DNA from: JADKAC01 sp964492065
GTDB taxonomy: Bacteria; Bacteroidota; Bacteroidia; Chitinophagales; BACL12
Length of the DNA: 17,165 bases
Assembly (NCBI GenBank): GCA_964492065.1
Contig: CAZBHH010000038.1
Coordinates: 1 to 17,165, forward strand
Reading direction: 5' to 3'
Below the pieces are notes generated by a model. That model worked only from the letters and a program-made list of their open reading frames with translations. It was not told the DNA's origin and searched no databases. The translations under genes were made by a program, and so were the position numbers. Position 1 is the first letter of the stretch, and each line of letters opens with the position of its first letter. Shown in pieces: positions 1 through 7,185 of the stretch.

Positions 1-61
1 AGACGGTTAGAGCACCTGACTCATAATCAGGTGGTCCCTGGTTCGATCCCAGGTGGGCCCA
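1..61 (+). tRNA. tRNA with CAU anticodon (Met or Ile2), 5' end cut off
   Basis: This is the 3' part of a tRNA whose 5' acceptor strand and part of the D arm lie left of the window. The anticodon stem is CCTGA (15-19) with TCAGG (27-31) around loop CTCATAA, giving anticodon CAT at 22-24. The T arm is CCTGG (37-41), loop TTCGATC, CCAGG (49-53). The acceptor 3' strand TGGGCCC is at 54-60 with discriminator A at 61. No CCA is encoded. CAU can be elongator Met, or Ile2 when the C is modified to lysidine. The missing 5' half prevents a firm choice, although initiator Met looks unlikely from the stem sequence. Confidence 0.93.
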
Positions 62-65
62 CTTT

Positions 66-93
66 AATGCGCTTCGCAATTTCCCTTCGCATT
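66..93 (+). terminator. weak hairpin downstream of the tRNA
   Basis: AATGCG (66-71) can pair with CGCATT (88-93) around a 16-nt loop, five bases after the tRNA. A T-rich stretch follows from about 98 (TTTAATTTCTATTTTTA). It could end the tRNA transcript, but the stem is only 6 bp and the loop is long, so this is a weak call. Confidence 0.25.
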
Positions 94-140
94 ACCGTTT
101 AATTTCTATTTTTACGCAATACCAATAAATGCAACGCATC

Positions 141-839
141 ATGAAACGATTTTTTTTGCCTGTTTTTATTTGTGCCATAGCTACACAACTGGCTGCCCAG
201 GGAGTGGATGCCGACAACCGCCCCGATATGGACCGCGACCGCATCGTCTTTAACTTGCACTGGGACGGTTGGCTGAACACCCCGGACTCCATTAAAGTCA
301 ATGCATTTTCCAGAGGCGTGGGATTTCATTTTTTTTACGATATCCCCCTCGATAAAAAAAATCAGTTCAGTTTTGCTCCGGGCATCGGCTATTCCTGTTC
401 CAACTATTACAGCAATGCGTTGTTTGTCGAGGATAGTACCGATAAGGTTATCGTAGATATTATTGAAGACGGAGTTCAGGTGAATAAAAATAAAATAGCG
501 CTGGGTTTACTCGAAGTACCTGTCGAATTTCGATTTCGCTCGATGCCCGACGGCAAGGGCAACAGCTTTAAATTGGCCATTGGCTTTAAAGGCGGATGGC
601 AGTTTACCAATAAGACGAAATACGCCGGCGACGATATAATTTTTAACACCCCTTCGGATGTGAAAGTAAAAATTTTCAGGTATGAAGCGCTCAATATGTT
701 CCGCTACGGGCCCACGGTTCGCATCGGTTACGGCGCCATAAACCTCCAGGCGTTTTACGGGTTGAGCGAATTGTTTAACGAGGGGGAAGGCCCTACCGGC
801 TTCCCGCTGGAAATAGGCGTTTCGTTTAACCCGTTCTGA
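141..839 (+). CDS. putative outer-membrane beta-barrel protein (PorT-like)
   Basis: The product is about 232 aa. I choose the ATG at 141 over the in-frame ATG at 129 because it gives a clean Sec signal peptide, MKRFFLPVFICAIATQLAAQ, with an Ala-x-Ala-like cleavage site before Gln. The mature part alternates short amphipathic stretches rich in Gly, Phe and Tyr (for example FAPGIGYSCSNYY, KLAIGFKGGWQF, VRIGYGAINLQAFYGL). It ends in Phe (SFNPF), as outer-membrane barrels do. Size and pattern fit the PorT/outer membrane beta-barrel family of Bacteroidota, one member of which takes part in T9SS assembly. That role is not shown here, and a generic OMP is equally possible. It lies between the tRNA and meaB on the same strand. 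Confidence 0.72.
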   Translation: MKRFFLPVFICAIATQLAAQGVDADNRPDMDRDRIVFNLHWDGWLNTPDSIKVNAFSRGVGFHFFYDIPLDKKNQFSFAPGIGYSCSNYYSNALFVEDSTDKVIVDIIEDGVQVNKNKIALGLLEVPVEFRFRSMPDGKGNSFKLAIGFKGGWQFTNKTKYAGDDIIFNTPSDVKVKIFRYEALNMFRYGPTVRIGYGAINLQAFYGLSELFNEGEGPTGFPLEIGVSFNPF

Positions 840-915
840 TTTACACCGGACACACCGTGAGCGCCTTCACCGATATGGCATGAAGGAACCCTTTCGATAA
901 ATTGCTTTTTGAGGT

Positions 916-1905
916 ATGGAAAATCTAACTGCCGCTGAGATTGTACAAGAAGTAATTGCGGGCAACAAGCGCATGTTGGCCCGTGCAATTACGCTGGTGG
1001 AGAGCAGGGCGGCACAGCATCAAAGCCTGGCGGAAGAAATTCTGACTGCGTGTTTACCGCATACCGGCAAGTCGCTGCGCATCGGGATAACCGGTGTACC
1101 GGGTGCTGGCAAAAGTACGTTTATAGAAGCGCTCGGCAATGTGGTGTTGCAACAGGGCAGGCGGATTGCAGTACTGGCAATTGATCCGAGCAGCCAAAGA
1201 AGTAAGGGCAGCATTTTGGGAGACAAAACCCGGATGGAAAAACTATCGGCACATCCCGAGGCGTTTATTCGCCCGTCGCCATCAGGCGCTACACAGGGCG
1301 GTGTGGCGGCAAAGACCAGAGAGACGATGATGTTGCTGGAAGCCGCCGGCTATGACGTTATTCTGGTGGAGACAGTCGGCGTGGGGCAGAACGAAATTGC
1401 AGTCCATGCCATGACGGACTTTTTCTTACTGCTGATGATAACCGGCGCCGGCGATGCCCTGCAGGGTATCAAACGGGGTATCATGGAAATGGCCGACCTG
1501 GTAGCAATTAATAAAGCCGACGGCAACAATGCACGCAGAGCTGAGGCGGGCCGGGTTGAACTGCAGCGCATTTTGCATCTGTTTTCCGCCTCCGGTTCGG
1601 GGTGGAGCCCAAGAGTTACCGCCTGCTCTGCCACTGAAAATACCGGCATCGATACCATTTGGAAAATAATCCTGGAATTTGAAAACCTTACCCGGACTAA
1701 CGGATTTTTCGAAAGCCGCCGGAAGCAACAACGCATTGAGTGGTTCAATGAAACCTTGCGTAATGAAATTGTCAATTCACTATTGGCAGATACAAAAAAT
1801 TTACATTTGAAAGAACAGTATTTAGAACAGGTTCACGCCGGGAAATCCGTCCCATCCATTGCTGCACGCAGTCTTTCACGCATTCTGTTGCATGCCGGTT
1901 TATAA
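916..1905 (+). CDS. meaB: methylmalonyl-CoA mutase-associated GTPase MeaB
   Basis: This 329-aa G3E-class P-loop GTPase matches the usual length of MeaB/ArgK proteins. Visible motifs are Walker A GVPGAGKST (60-68), the family-specific IDPSSQRSKGSILGDKTRM block (about 88-107), PSGATQGG with the following GVAAKTRE, the switch segment VETVGVGQNE (151-160), and the guanine-specificity motif NKAD (199-202). In studied members, MeaB guards adenosylcobalamin-dependent methylmalonyl-CoA mutase: it gates cofactor loading and protects the enzyme from inactivation in propionate/succinate metabolism. No mutase subunit gene is in the window. The ATG at 916 follows TTTTTGAGGT, with GAGG too close to act as a normal ribosome site. 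It may share a transcript with the barrel gene 76 nt upstream. Confidence 0.95.
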   Translation: MENLTAAEIVQEVIAGNKRMLARAITLVESRAAQHQSLAEEILTACLPHTGKSLRIGITGVPGAGKSTFIEALGNVVLQQGRRIAVLAIDPSSQRSKGSILGDKTRMEKLSAHPEAFIRPSPSGATQGGVAAKTRETMMLLEAAGYDVILVETVGVGQNEIAVHAMTDFFLLLMITGAGDALQGIKRGIMEMADLVAINKADGNNARRAEAGRVELQRILHLFSASGSGWSPRVTACSATENTGIDTIWKIILEFENLTRTNGFFESRRKQQRIEWFNETLRNEIVNSLLADTKNLHLKEQYLEQVHAGKSVPSIAARSLSRILLHAGL

Positions 1906-2001
1906 ATATCAGTAAGTTTAAGGTGAGCAAAGTCACTACTTTTTAAAAATAATATTAAAATCTTTGGCTCGCTATCAAATTAATTCATTTAACAGGCATA
2001 T

Positions 2002-2187
2002 ATGAAATTTGAGAACAACCTAAAATTTGATGAAATTATTTTGCGCTACGCCATTATGCTGATATTGGGCATCATCGCAGGCGCTACCAGTCAGTTTTGG
2101 ATTTTACTGCTGGCAATGTATCTTTTTTTAGAAGCTATATTGGGTTGGTCCCCCATAAAGCAAAAACTGGCGAAGAAGCATACATAA
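2002..2187 (+). CDS. small membrane protein, DUF2892 (YgaP transmembrane-like)
   Basis: The 61-aa protein has two hydrophobic segments, about residues 14-30 and 32-48. They are separated by a short Ser/Gln turn, and a Lys-rich tail follows (WSPIKQKLAKKHT). The sequence AILGWSPIK corresponds to the end of the DUF2892 module, where many relatives read GxCPxY; the usual cysteine is absent here. The module is the membrane anchor found alone or fused to rhodanese domains in YgaP. Its function as a stand-alone protein is not established. It stands alone between meaB and a strong terminator. Confidence 0.7.
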   Translation: MKFENNLKFDEIILRYAIMLILGIIAGATSQFWILLLAMYLFLEAILGWSPIKQKLAKKHT

Positions 2188-2257
2188 ACTTATTTCAAAC
2201 CTGTTACGGGTTTGAGCAACGAAACCAATTACGGTTGTCTTTCTTTGAGTATGCCTG

Positions 2258-2283
2258 ATCCCGCTCCCTAACCGGAGCGGGAT
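2258..2283 (+). terminator. strong intrinsic terminator
   Basis: There is a perfect 10-bp GC-rich stem, ATCCCGCTCC (2258-2267) with GGAGCGGGAT (2274-2283). The loop is the 6-nt CTAACC, and TCTTTC follows. It lies 70 nt after the DUF2892 gene and most likely ends that transcript. The stem is symmetrical, so it could also stop leftward transcription. Confidence 0.85.
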
Positions 2284-2462
2284 TCTTTCAGGTATTCATC
2301 ATCCCGCGGTGTACTACATTTGAGTAAGGTGTATTGTGAAAATTACAGTTTGGTACTCGTGTTTATATCGCAGGAATAAGTATGCGCAATGCAGCGTGCA
2401 GTGACGGCAACTGCTTTGAAAATATACACAAGTCGAGGTGCCATATTTAAAATTATTGACAG

Positions 2463-2834
2463 ATGAACTTATTGGTCTGGATAATTTCGTTCTTGATCAT
2501 AGCCACCAAATTTTTAGACTGCTATACCACTGCAATCCAAATCACATCACCGGAGCAGGAACACAACCCCCTTGCACGCAGGTTGATGCGGCGGTTTGGC
2601 ACTCAGACCACCATTTGGACAATTTTCGCCTACTCCATACTTATAGTCGCTGTCGCGGTATGGATGTTGTTTGATTTTTTCGATACTGCCATATACAAGC
2701 TGCTGTATATTTGTTGTGGGGCGATAATTATTTTAACCCAATTTGCCGTTGCGCATACCAACTACACCAAACGGCTCAATTGCTTCACGAGATTACTAAA
2801 CAACAGATATGGGAAGCGAAAGCGGGATGCATAA
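2463..2834 (+). CDS. small integral membrane protein, DUF5658-like
   Basis: The 123-aa protein has hydrophobic segments near residues 3-16, 52-70 and 79-97, and a strongly basic C-terminus (NRYGKRKRDA). The N-terminal pattern FLDCYTT...PEQEHNP resembles the D-x-x-T-T and E-x-N-P signature of DUF5658-type proteins. Assignment by those residues alone is tentative. It has no neighbour on the same strand within 200 bp except a questionable 34-codon frame. The overlapping frame at 2438-2674 is a shadow without membrane character. Function unknown. Confidence 0.6.
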   Translation: MNLLVWIISFLIIATKFLDCYTTAIQITSPEQEHNPLARRLMRRFGTQTTIWTIFAYSILIVAVAVWMLFDFFDTAIYKLLYICCGAIIILTQFAVAHTNYTKRLNCFTRLLNNRYGKRKRDA

Positions 2835-3041
2835 ACCCGGAAAGAATACCTGTGCAATTCCCGCGGCCGAAACATGTAAGACTTTATTCGAAATTATTTT
2901 AATATTAAATCCGCATTGTGTCGATGGACTGCATACCAATTATTACAATGCACGATGAAATATTCCGCCGATATGATAGTGCATTGGCCGGTTGTTGTCA
3001 TCAAGGGATATGTATTGAATTATGATTTAAAGAAAACGCCA

Positions 3042-3146
3042 ATGAGAATATCTAAACAACGGTTGACAGCAGTACTTATACTGGTAACACTTATTGCCGT
3101 TGGGCAATGCGGGGATGGAAAGGCGGAAACGGGTTATTCAAATTAA
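3042..3146 (+). CDS. possible 34-aa secreted peptide or lipoprotein remnant
   Basis: An ATG at 3042 opens a 34-codon frame with a basic start, a hydrophobic core (AVLILVTLIAVG), then QCGDGKAETGYSN and a stop. It looks like a signal peptide followed by almost nothing. The cysteine could be a lipidation site, but VGQC is a poor lipobox because of Gln at -1. It may be the 5' stub of a decayed lipoprotein gene or simply chance. I found no continuation in other frames before the convergent dgkA gene. Confidence 0.25.
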   Translation: MRISKQRLTAVLILVTLIAVGQCGDGKAETGYSN

Positions 3147-3211
3147 ATAAACTGCCCAGTTCGGGTTTTATACTTCTGAGGAAGGTTAGATGTTAACGGA
3201 ACCCTTGGAAA

Positions 3212-3583
3212 TCAGTTGAGTTTATCCAGGATTTTTGGCAGAAAAACAACCAAGCCGATAACGGCGGAAGTGATTGCCGCAATCAATACGGCGCCTGCGG
3301 CAATATCTTTTATTTTGCCAATATCCGGGTGATGTGCTTTGTGTACAAAATCGGCCATGCGCTCAATGCTTTCGTTGATGGCTTCTGCACAAAAGACAAA
3401 TCCGATGCACAGAATAATCAGCATCCACTCGGTGGCGCTGACGTGAAAATACCATGCCGCCAGGAGTGCGATAGCTGCGGCAATACCGTGGAAGACAGCG
3501 TGGTCGGCAGAAAACAGAAACAGGAACATTCCCCTCGTTGCATCCCGGAACCGTTTCGGCTCTTTTTGAAAAATACGTTTCAT
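3212..3583 (-). CDS. dgkA: diacylglycerol/undecaprenol kinase family protein (DgkA)
   Basis: This is a 123-aa, three-helix membrane kinase of the prokaryotic DgkA family. The ATG at 3583 is preferred over a TTG two codons upstream. The N-terminal amphipathic part has R-x-A-x-x-G (about 13-18). Helices lie near 30-46, 50-66 and 97-116. The catalytic/metal signature E-A-x-N-x-x-I-E is at 67-74, and KDIAAGAV precedes the last helix. Gram-negative enzymes recycle diacylglycerol, while many homologues phosphorylate undecaprenol. The substrate here cannot be told from sequence. It starts 12 nt after the stop of the EEP-family gene, so the two are probably co-transcribed. Confidence 0.85.
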   Translation of the reverse strand: MKRIFQKEPKRFRDATRGMFLFLFSADHAVFHGIAAAIALLAAWYFHVSATEWMLIILCIGFVFCAEAINESIERMADFVHKAHHPDIGKIKDIAAGAVLIAAITSAVIGLVVFLPKILDKLN

Positions 3584-3595
3584 ATACAAGTAAAA

Positions 3596-4600
3596 TTATA
3601 GCGGTCTTTTTACTTTTTTGAATGCATAAAAACCGATGATGCCGAGGTGATTGCTCGATGTGGTTCCCGTTGTCGAAAAACCCGAACAGTACAATTCGGG
3701 CGAATGGAAAATGTAATCAATCGGAATTTTAACAAAAACGGATTGCGCCGGGAATGTGCCGCTCAGGTCTTTCCGGCTGTCGAGCAAATCCGTTGATTTC
3801 AGAAATGCTATAATCTGGGTACTCCAGGGCACGGCATTCATATCCCCCATAACTACCAGCGCCGAATCCACCGCATTACTGTACTCGGCGATGAGTTTAA
3901 ATTGTTTTAACTGGTTTGAATATCCCTTTTCTGTTGTGGGTGTCGATGTGGTTGCTGAGATAAAATGCACATGCCGGTTTTTAATCTGAATTACGCCGTA
4001 TAATACCGGGAAGTCACGTTGGATGATTACTTCGCTTTCCCGGATGGGATACTTCGAATACACCGCCATCCCGAAACCGGGAATACTCAAATCCGAAATG
4101 GAGTATGGATATGTTTTTTTGAGTGTCATGTCTATTGAATCCAGGGTTGCAGTTTTTAATTCCTGGAATGAAATAAAATCCGCATTTGTCTCCAATGCAT
4201 TGGCGGCAACTCTGCCGATGCGTTTATTATTCTCCTTTACATTAAAGTGGGCTACGCTAAAGTCTGAATATTCCGACCCGGTTTTTTTCATTACCTGCCT
4301 GGAACTGGATACCGGCGCTTGTCCCGGTTTAAAATAAGTCCATATTCCGGGCGCCAGTAGCATGAGTGCAACAGCGCCGCTTGTAGCCAATATCTTTTTC
4401 CCGCGGATAAAAAAGAATACGGTAACAATCGCGAGGCCGGCTGCATAAGGAATGCGCAATGCATCCAGGGCGCCGGCGATAAAATTGGGCTGGATAATTA
4501 AGACAACCGAGAATGCAATTACCAAAAGGCCAATGCACACATACCATTTATTGAGAAACAGCCATTTGAAATAAGCGACAATGTGTTGTCTATTTGTCAC
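3596..4600 (-). CDS. membrane-anchored endonuclease/exonuclease/phosphatase family protein
   Basis: The 334-aa protein has three N-terminal transmembrane segments (about 19-37, 50-64, 70-88), then an EEP catalytic domain from about residue 115. Recognisable EEP blocks are VAHFNVKENN (first metal block), ISFQELK (catalytic Glu), VVMGDMNAVPWS (the GDxN block) and IPIDYIFHS. The final block reads SSNHLGI where SDHxP is usual, so the conserved Asp is Asn. Members hydrolyse nucleic acids or phosphoesters and sphingolipids. The membrane anchor suggests a lipid or extracellular phosphodiester substrate (inference). The start is GTG at 4600; no ATG lies between it and the upstream in-frame stop. It is probably in an operon with dgkA. 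Confidence 0.8.
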   Translation of the reverse strand: MTNRQHIVAYFKWLFLNKWYVCIGLLVIAFSVVLIIQPNFIAGALDALRIPYAAGLAIVTVFFFIRGKKILATSGAVALMLLAPGIWTYFKPGQAPVSSSRQVMKKTGSEYSDFSVAHFNVKENNKRIGRVAANALETNADFISFQELKTATLDSIDMTLKKTYPYSISDLSIPGFGMAVYSKYPIRESEVIIQRDFPVLYGVIQIKNRHVHFISATTSTPTTEKGYSNQLKQFKLIAEYSNAVDSALVVMGDMNAVPWSTQIIAFLKSTDLLDSRKDLSGTFPAQSVFVKIPIDYIFHSPELYCSGFSTTGTTSSNHLGIIGFYAFKKVKRPL

Positions 4601-4745
4601 AGTATGAGTTTGATGGGCTTATTTGTTAGAAAAATGAATACATCACAAAGGCGGGTAAAATTAGCAAAGCGACTCTGAGTATTTGATTTATTGCTACTTT
4701 TATCGTCATTTTACGGAATATTTTGTAATCCTACAACGAAAACTT
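4601..4745. promoter_or_regulatory. divergent promoter region
   Basis: These 145 bp separate the minus-strand EEP-family gene from the plus-strand T9SS cargo gene, so promoters for both must lie here or overlap the gene ends. It is AT-rich, with several partial matches to the Bacteroidota -7 element TAnnTTTG (for example TACTTTTA at 4695-4702). None has a well-spaced -33 TTTG, so I do not assign exact promoters. Confidence 0.45.
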
Positions 4746-6044
4746 ATGAAAAAACTCTATTTAATACTGTTTTTTATTGCCGCCGTACTAACGTCACAGG
4801 CGCAATTACAATGCGATAACGACACCACCGGCCTGATCCCCCTCATAGATTTGGGAAGCGGCACCTACATGGGAGAGCAAGGCGGACTGTATCCCGGCGG
4901 GTCAAATACGATGCCGAGTACACATCTGAAAAAGGGAAAGAAGATAGCCAAAACAATACGGCCGCTGGACACTCTGGGCAATGTGGATTGGGTTAACGGC
5001 AAAGTGATTTTTGTCGGCATGGGTGCATCCACAGCCGGCAATCCCTGGAACCACCTGATGGATATTTTCGATACGGTTGCAGGTGTGAACCCTTATCTGC
5101 AACTGGTAAATGCCTGCCGCGGCGCCAAAGGTATTGAGACAATGGTGGATACCGCCGATAATGATTGGTATTGGACAGACGATGTTTTCTCTCGGCTCAC
5201 ATTGAAAAATGTTACCCCCGAACAAGTGCAAGTCATTTGGATGAAAACAGCCTCCAAGGAGGATACTATCATGGAATTTCCCCTGCACCCGCTGGCAATA
5301 GCCGATAAATATGAAACGCTGATGGGAATATTATTTGAAAAGTTTCCCAATCTGAAACTGGTTTTTATTACCAGTTCCGCCTATGGCGGCTATGCCGATC
5401 CCACCCGGATGTTTTACAATATTGTGAAAGAGCCTGGCTCCTATTGGAATGGATTTGGTGTAAAATGGGCTATTGAAAGACAAATTTCGGGAGATCCGGA
5501 TTTGAAATTCAATGGCCACGATAAAAAAGCGCCGTTTATGAGTTGGGGGCCTTATGTTTGGGCAGATGGTATTAATCCGAATTCCCAGGGACTTTTCTGG
5601 GATTGTGAAACGGACTTTTCCGAAGACGGCGGTGGTTACCACCTCACAAATGGAGGAAAAGATAAAGAAGCATTGGTTATGAAAAATTGGGCGCAGACAG
5701 ACCCGATTGCCAGGTTGTTTTTTAATGACAGTCCCCGCTGGGATCCACCGATGCGGCAAGCCGGCAATTCCGGTATTAATGACCAAGTTCCGGAGTACAG
5801 CATCGACATCTTTCCCTCGCCTAACAATGGCACATTCACAGTGCAGACAGATATTTTCGAAGAGGGTTACAACCACATGTATATTGTCAACAGCCTGAAC
5901 CAAAAAGTTTGGGAAGCCAGCGTTGACAATGCCATGGCAGACAACGGTATCTCCGTTAATTTACAGGGAATGCCCGCGGGTGTATATGTCGTATTCATGC
6001 AGGTGAACGGCCAGCAGGTTTCTAAAAAATTCATTTTGTATTAA
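4746..6044 (+). CDS. T9SS-secreted SGNH-hydrolase-like protein
   Basis: The product is 432 aa. The ATG at 4746 is chosen because it begins a signal peptide (MKKLYLILFFIAAVLTSQAQ); the frame is open 21 codons further upstream. The C-terminal 79 residues (354-432) form a type A T9SS sorting domain: DIFPSPNNGTFTV, then VNSLNQKVWE, MPAGVYVV and a final KKFILY. This predicts outer-membrane export with surface attachment or release. The central part resembles an SGNH/GDSL fold: VIFVGMGAST (87-96) as nucleophile block with Ser95, LVNACRGAKG as block II, VQVIWMKTA in the usual GxND place, and D294...H299 (DGGGYHLTNGG) as catalytic Asp/His. The fold is my inference and the substrate is unknown. It is monocistronic and convergent with thiL. 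Confidence 0.75.
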   Translation: MKKLYLILFFIAAVLTSQAQLQCDNDTTGLIPLIDLGSGTYMGEQGGLYPGGSNTMPSTHLKKGKKIAKTIRPLDTLGNVDWVNGKVIFVGMGASTAGNPWNHLMDIFDTVAGVNPYLQLVNACRGAKGIETMVDTADNDWYWTDDVFSRLTLKNVTPEQVQVIWMKTASKEDTIMEFPLHPLAIADKYETLMGILFEKFPNLKLVFITSSAYGGYADPTRMFYNIVKEPGSYWNGFGVKWAIERQISGDPDLKFNGHDKKAPFMSWGPYVWADGINPNSQGLFWDCETDFSEDGGGYHLTNGGKDKEALVMKNWAQTDPIARLFFNDSPRWDPPMRQAGNSGINDQVPEYSIDIFPSPNNGTFTVQTDIFEEGYNHMYIVNSLNQKVWEASVDNAMADNGISVNLQGMPAGVYVVFMQVNGQQVSKKFILY

Positions 6045-6063
6045 TCGGCAAAAGCGATTTGTA

Positions 6064-6095
6064 AAGAGGTCATACCCCAACCGGTATGGCCTCTT
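6064..6095. terminator. shared bidirectional terminator between convergent genes
   Basis: A 13-bp stem (6064-6076 with 6083-6095, one T-G wobble) closes on the loop CCAACC. It lies 20 nt after the T9SS cargo stop and 4 nt before the thiL stop (on the opposite strand). The base of the stem is AAGAGG on one side and CCTCTT on the other. Position between convergent stops and symmetry suggest it serves both transcripts, although the T-tract is short. Confidence 0.75.
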
Positions 6096-6098
6096 GCA

Positions 6099-7133
6099 TT
6101 ACAGGTGCGTCCATCCCTGGGCGGTGATGTTATGATGCGAGCCGCCCTTTGTTTCCAGGATACAACCGGCATCCACTTCCGCAATCTTCCCGATGGCAGT
6201 TATCGCGGTATTTTTCATAATTTTATTGAAGTCCTCAATGCGTAAGGTAAACAGCAATTCGTAATCTTCGCCGCCACTCAATGCGCATACTGTCGGATCG
6301 AGGTGAAATTGCAGGGCGGTATTATAAGTTTCTTCATTCACGGGCAGTTTGGCTTCATAAATATGTGCGCCACATCCCGATTGCCTGCAAATATGCAGGA
6401 TGTCAGAGGATAAACCATCGGAGACATCGATCATTGCGGTGGGAACGATGGATTCCTTTTCAAAAAAATCGATGATGTCTTTACGTGCAGCCGGTTTTAA
6501 AAATTTTCCGATAATATGGCTTTTGTTTTCCAGGTCGGGTTGAATTTGGGGAGATTCCAGAAAAATCTGTTTTTCACGTTCCAGCAATTGCAAGCCGAGG
6601 TAAGCGGCGCCCAGGTCGCCACTGACACAAATAATATTTCCGGGTTGCGCCCCGCTGCGATATGCCAATGATTTTTCAGTTACTTCACCGATAGCGGTTA
6701 CACTTATGATCAACCCTGTTAAAGACGAGGACGTATCGCCGCCGACGAGATCCACCCCGTGCAAATCACAGGCGTGGTAAATTCCCTCATAGAGCTCTTC
6801 GAGCGCTTCCACCGAAAAGCGGTTGGATACGGCAATGGAAACCGTCACCTGCCGCGGGCGGGCATTCATGGCATACACATCGCTCAGGTTGACGATAATA
6901 CTTTTGTAGCCCAAATGTTTCAGAGGTGTGTACGCCAAATCGAAGTGAATATTTTCAATGAGCAGATCAGTGGTAACCACCGTCAGTTTGCCGCTGTTGT
7001 CGATTACGGCAGCATCATCACCCACGCCGCACACTGTAAATGCACTTTTTAATTCGATGTTCTTTGTCAGGTGTTCAATAAGCCCGAATTCACCCAGGCT
7101 GCTTATCTCTGTACGCTTCGTTTTATCGGCCAT
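6099..7133 (-). CDS. thiL: thiamine-monophosphate kinase
   Basis: The 344-aa enzyme phosphorylates thiamine monophosphate to thiamine diphosphate with ATP, the last step of cofactor synthesis. It belongs to the AIRS/PurM-like superfamily. Seen in order: GEFGLI (14-19), the metal-binding GVGDDAAV (36-43), TTDLLIENIHF (54-64), NLSDVYAM (82-89), the VGGDTSS block (130-136), IDVSDGLSSD, and GGEDYELLF in the C-terminal domain. All expected acidic metal ligands appear present. Length is typical. No other thi gene is in the window. It is divergent from the acyl-CoA ligase, and its ATG is only 52 bp from that gene's ATG. Confidence 0.96.
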   Translation of the reverse strand: MADKTKRTEISSLGEFGLIEHLTKNIELKSAFTVCGVGDDAAVIDNSGKLTVVTTDLLIENIHFDLAYTPLKHLGYKSIIVNLSDVYAMNARPRQVTVSIAVSNRFSVEALEELYEGIYHACDLHGVDLVGGDTSSSLTGLIISVTAIGEVTEKSLAYRSGAQPGNIICVSGDLGAAYLGLQLLEREKQIFLESPQIQPDLENKSHIIGKFLKPAARKDIIDFFEKESIVPTAMIDVSDGLSSDILHICRQSGCGAHIYEAKLPVNEETYNTALQFHLDPTVCALSGGEDYELLFTLRIEDFNKIMKNTAITAIGKIAEVDAGCILETKGGSHHNITAQGWTHL

Positions 7134-7185
7134 AACAACATCAAAGTAAAATCATTTATTTTTAACGATAAAACGAGAATAAAAA
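7134..7185. promoter_or_regulatory. short divergent promoter region, thiL / acyl-CoA ligase
   Basis: Only 52 bp separate the two divergent start codons, so both transcripts probably start inside or very close to this interval. On the minus strand, TTACTTTG (7149-7142) matches the Bacteroidota -7 consensus TAnnTTTG at all but one position. TTTA stands 19 nt upstream where TTTG is expected at -33. If it is used, the thiL mRNA would be almost leaderless. I see no thiamine diphosphate (TPP) riboswitch. Confidence 0.35.

Noticed and set aside
1350..1775. 141-aa minus-strand frame inside meaB
   Set aside because: It is an antisense shadow of the well-supported MeaB coding sequence.
2438..2674. 78-aa plus-strand frame overlapping the small membrane protein
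   Set aside because: The alternative frame at 2463-2834 has coherent membrane segments and the D-x-x-T-T/E-x-N-P pattern; this one has neither.
5331..5903. 190-aa minus-strand frame inside the T9SS cargo gene
   Set aside because: It is antisense to a gene with a clear signal peptide and sorting domain, and has no motif of its own.
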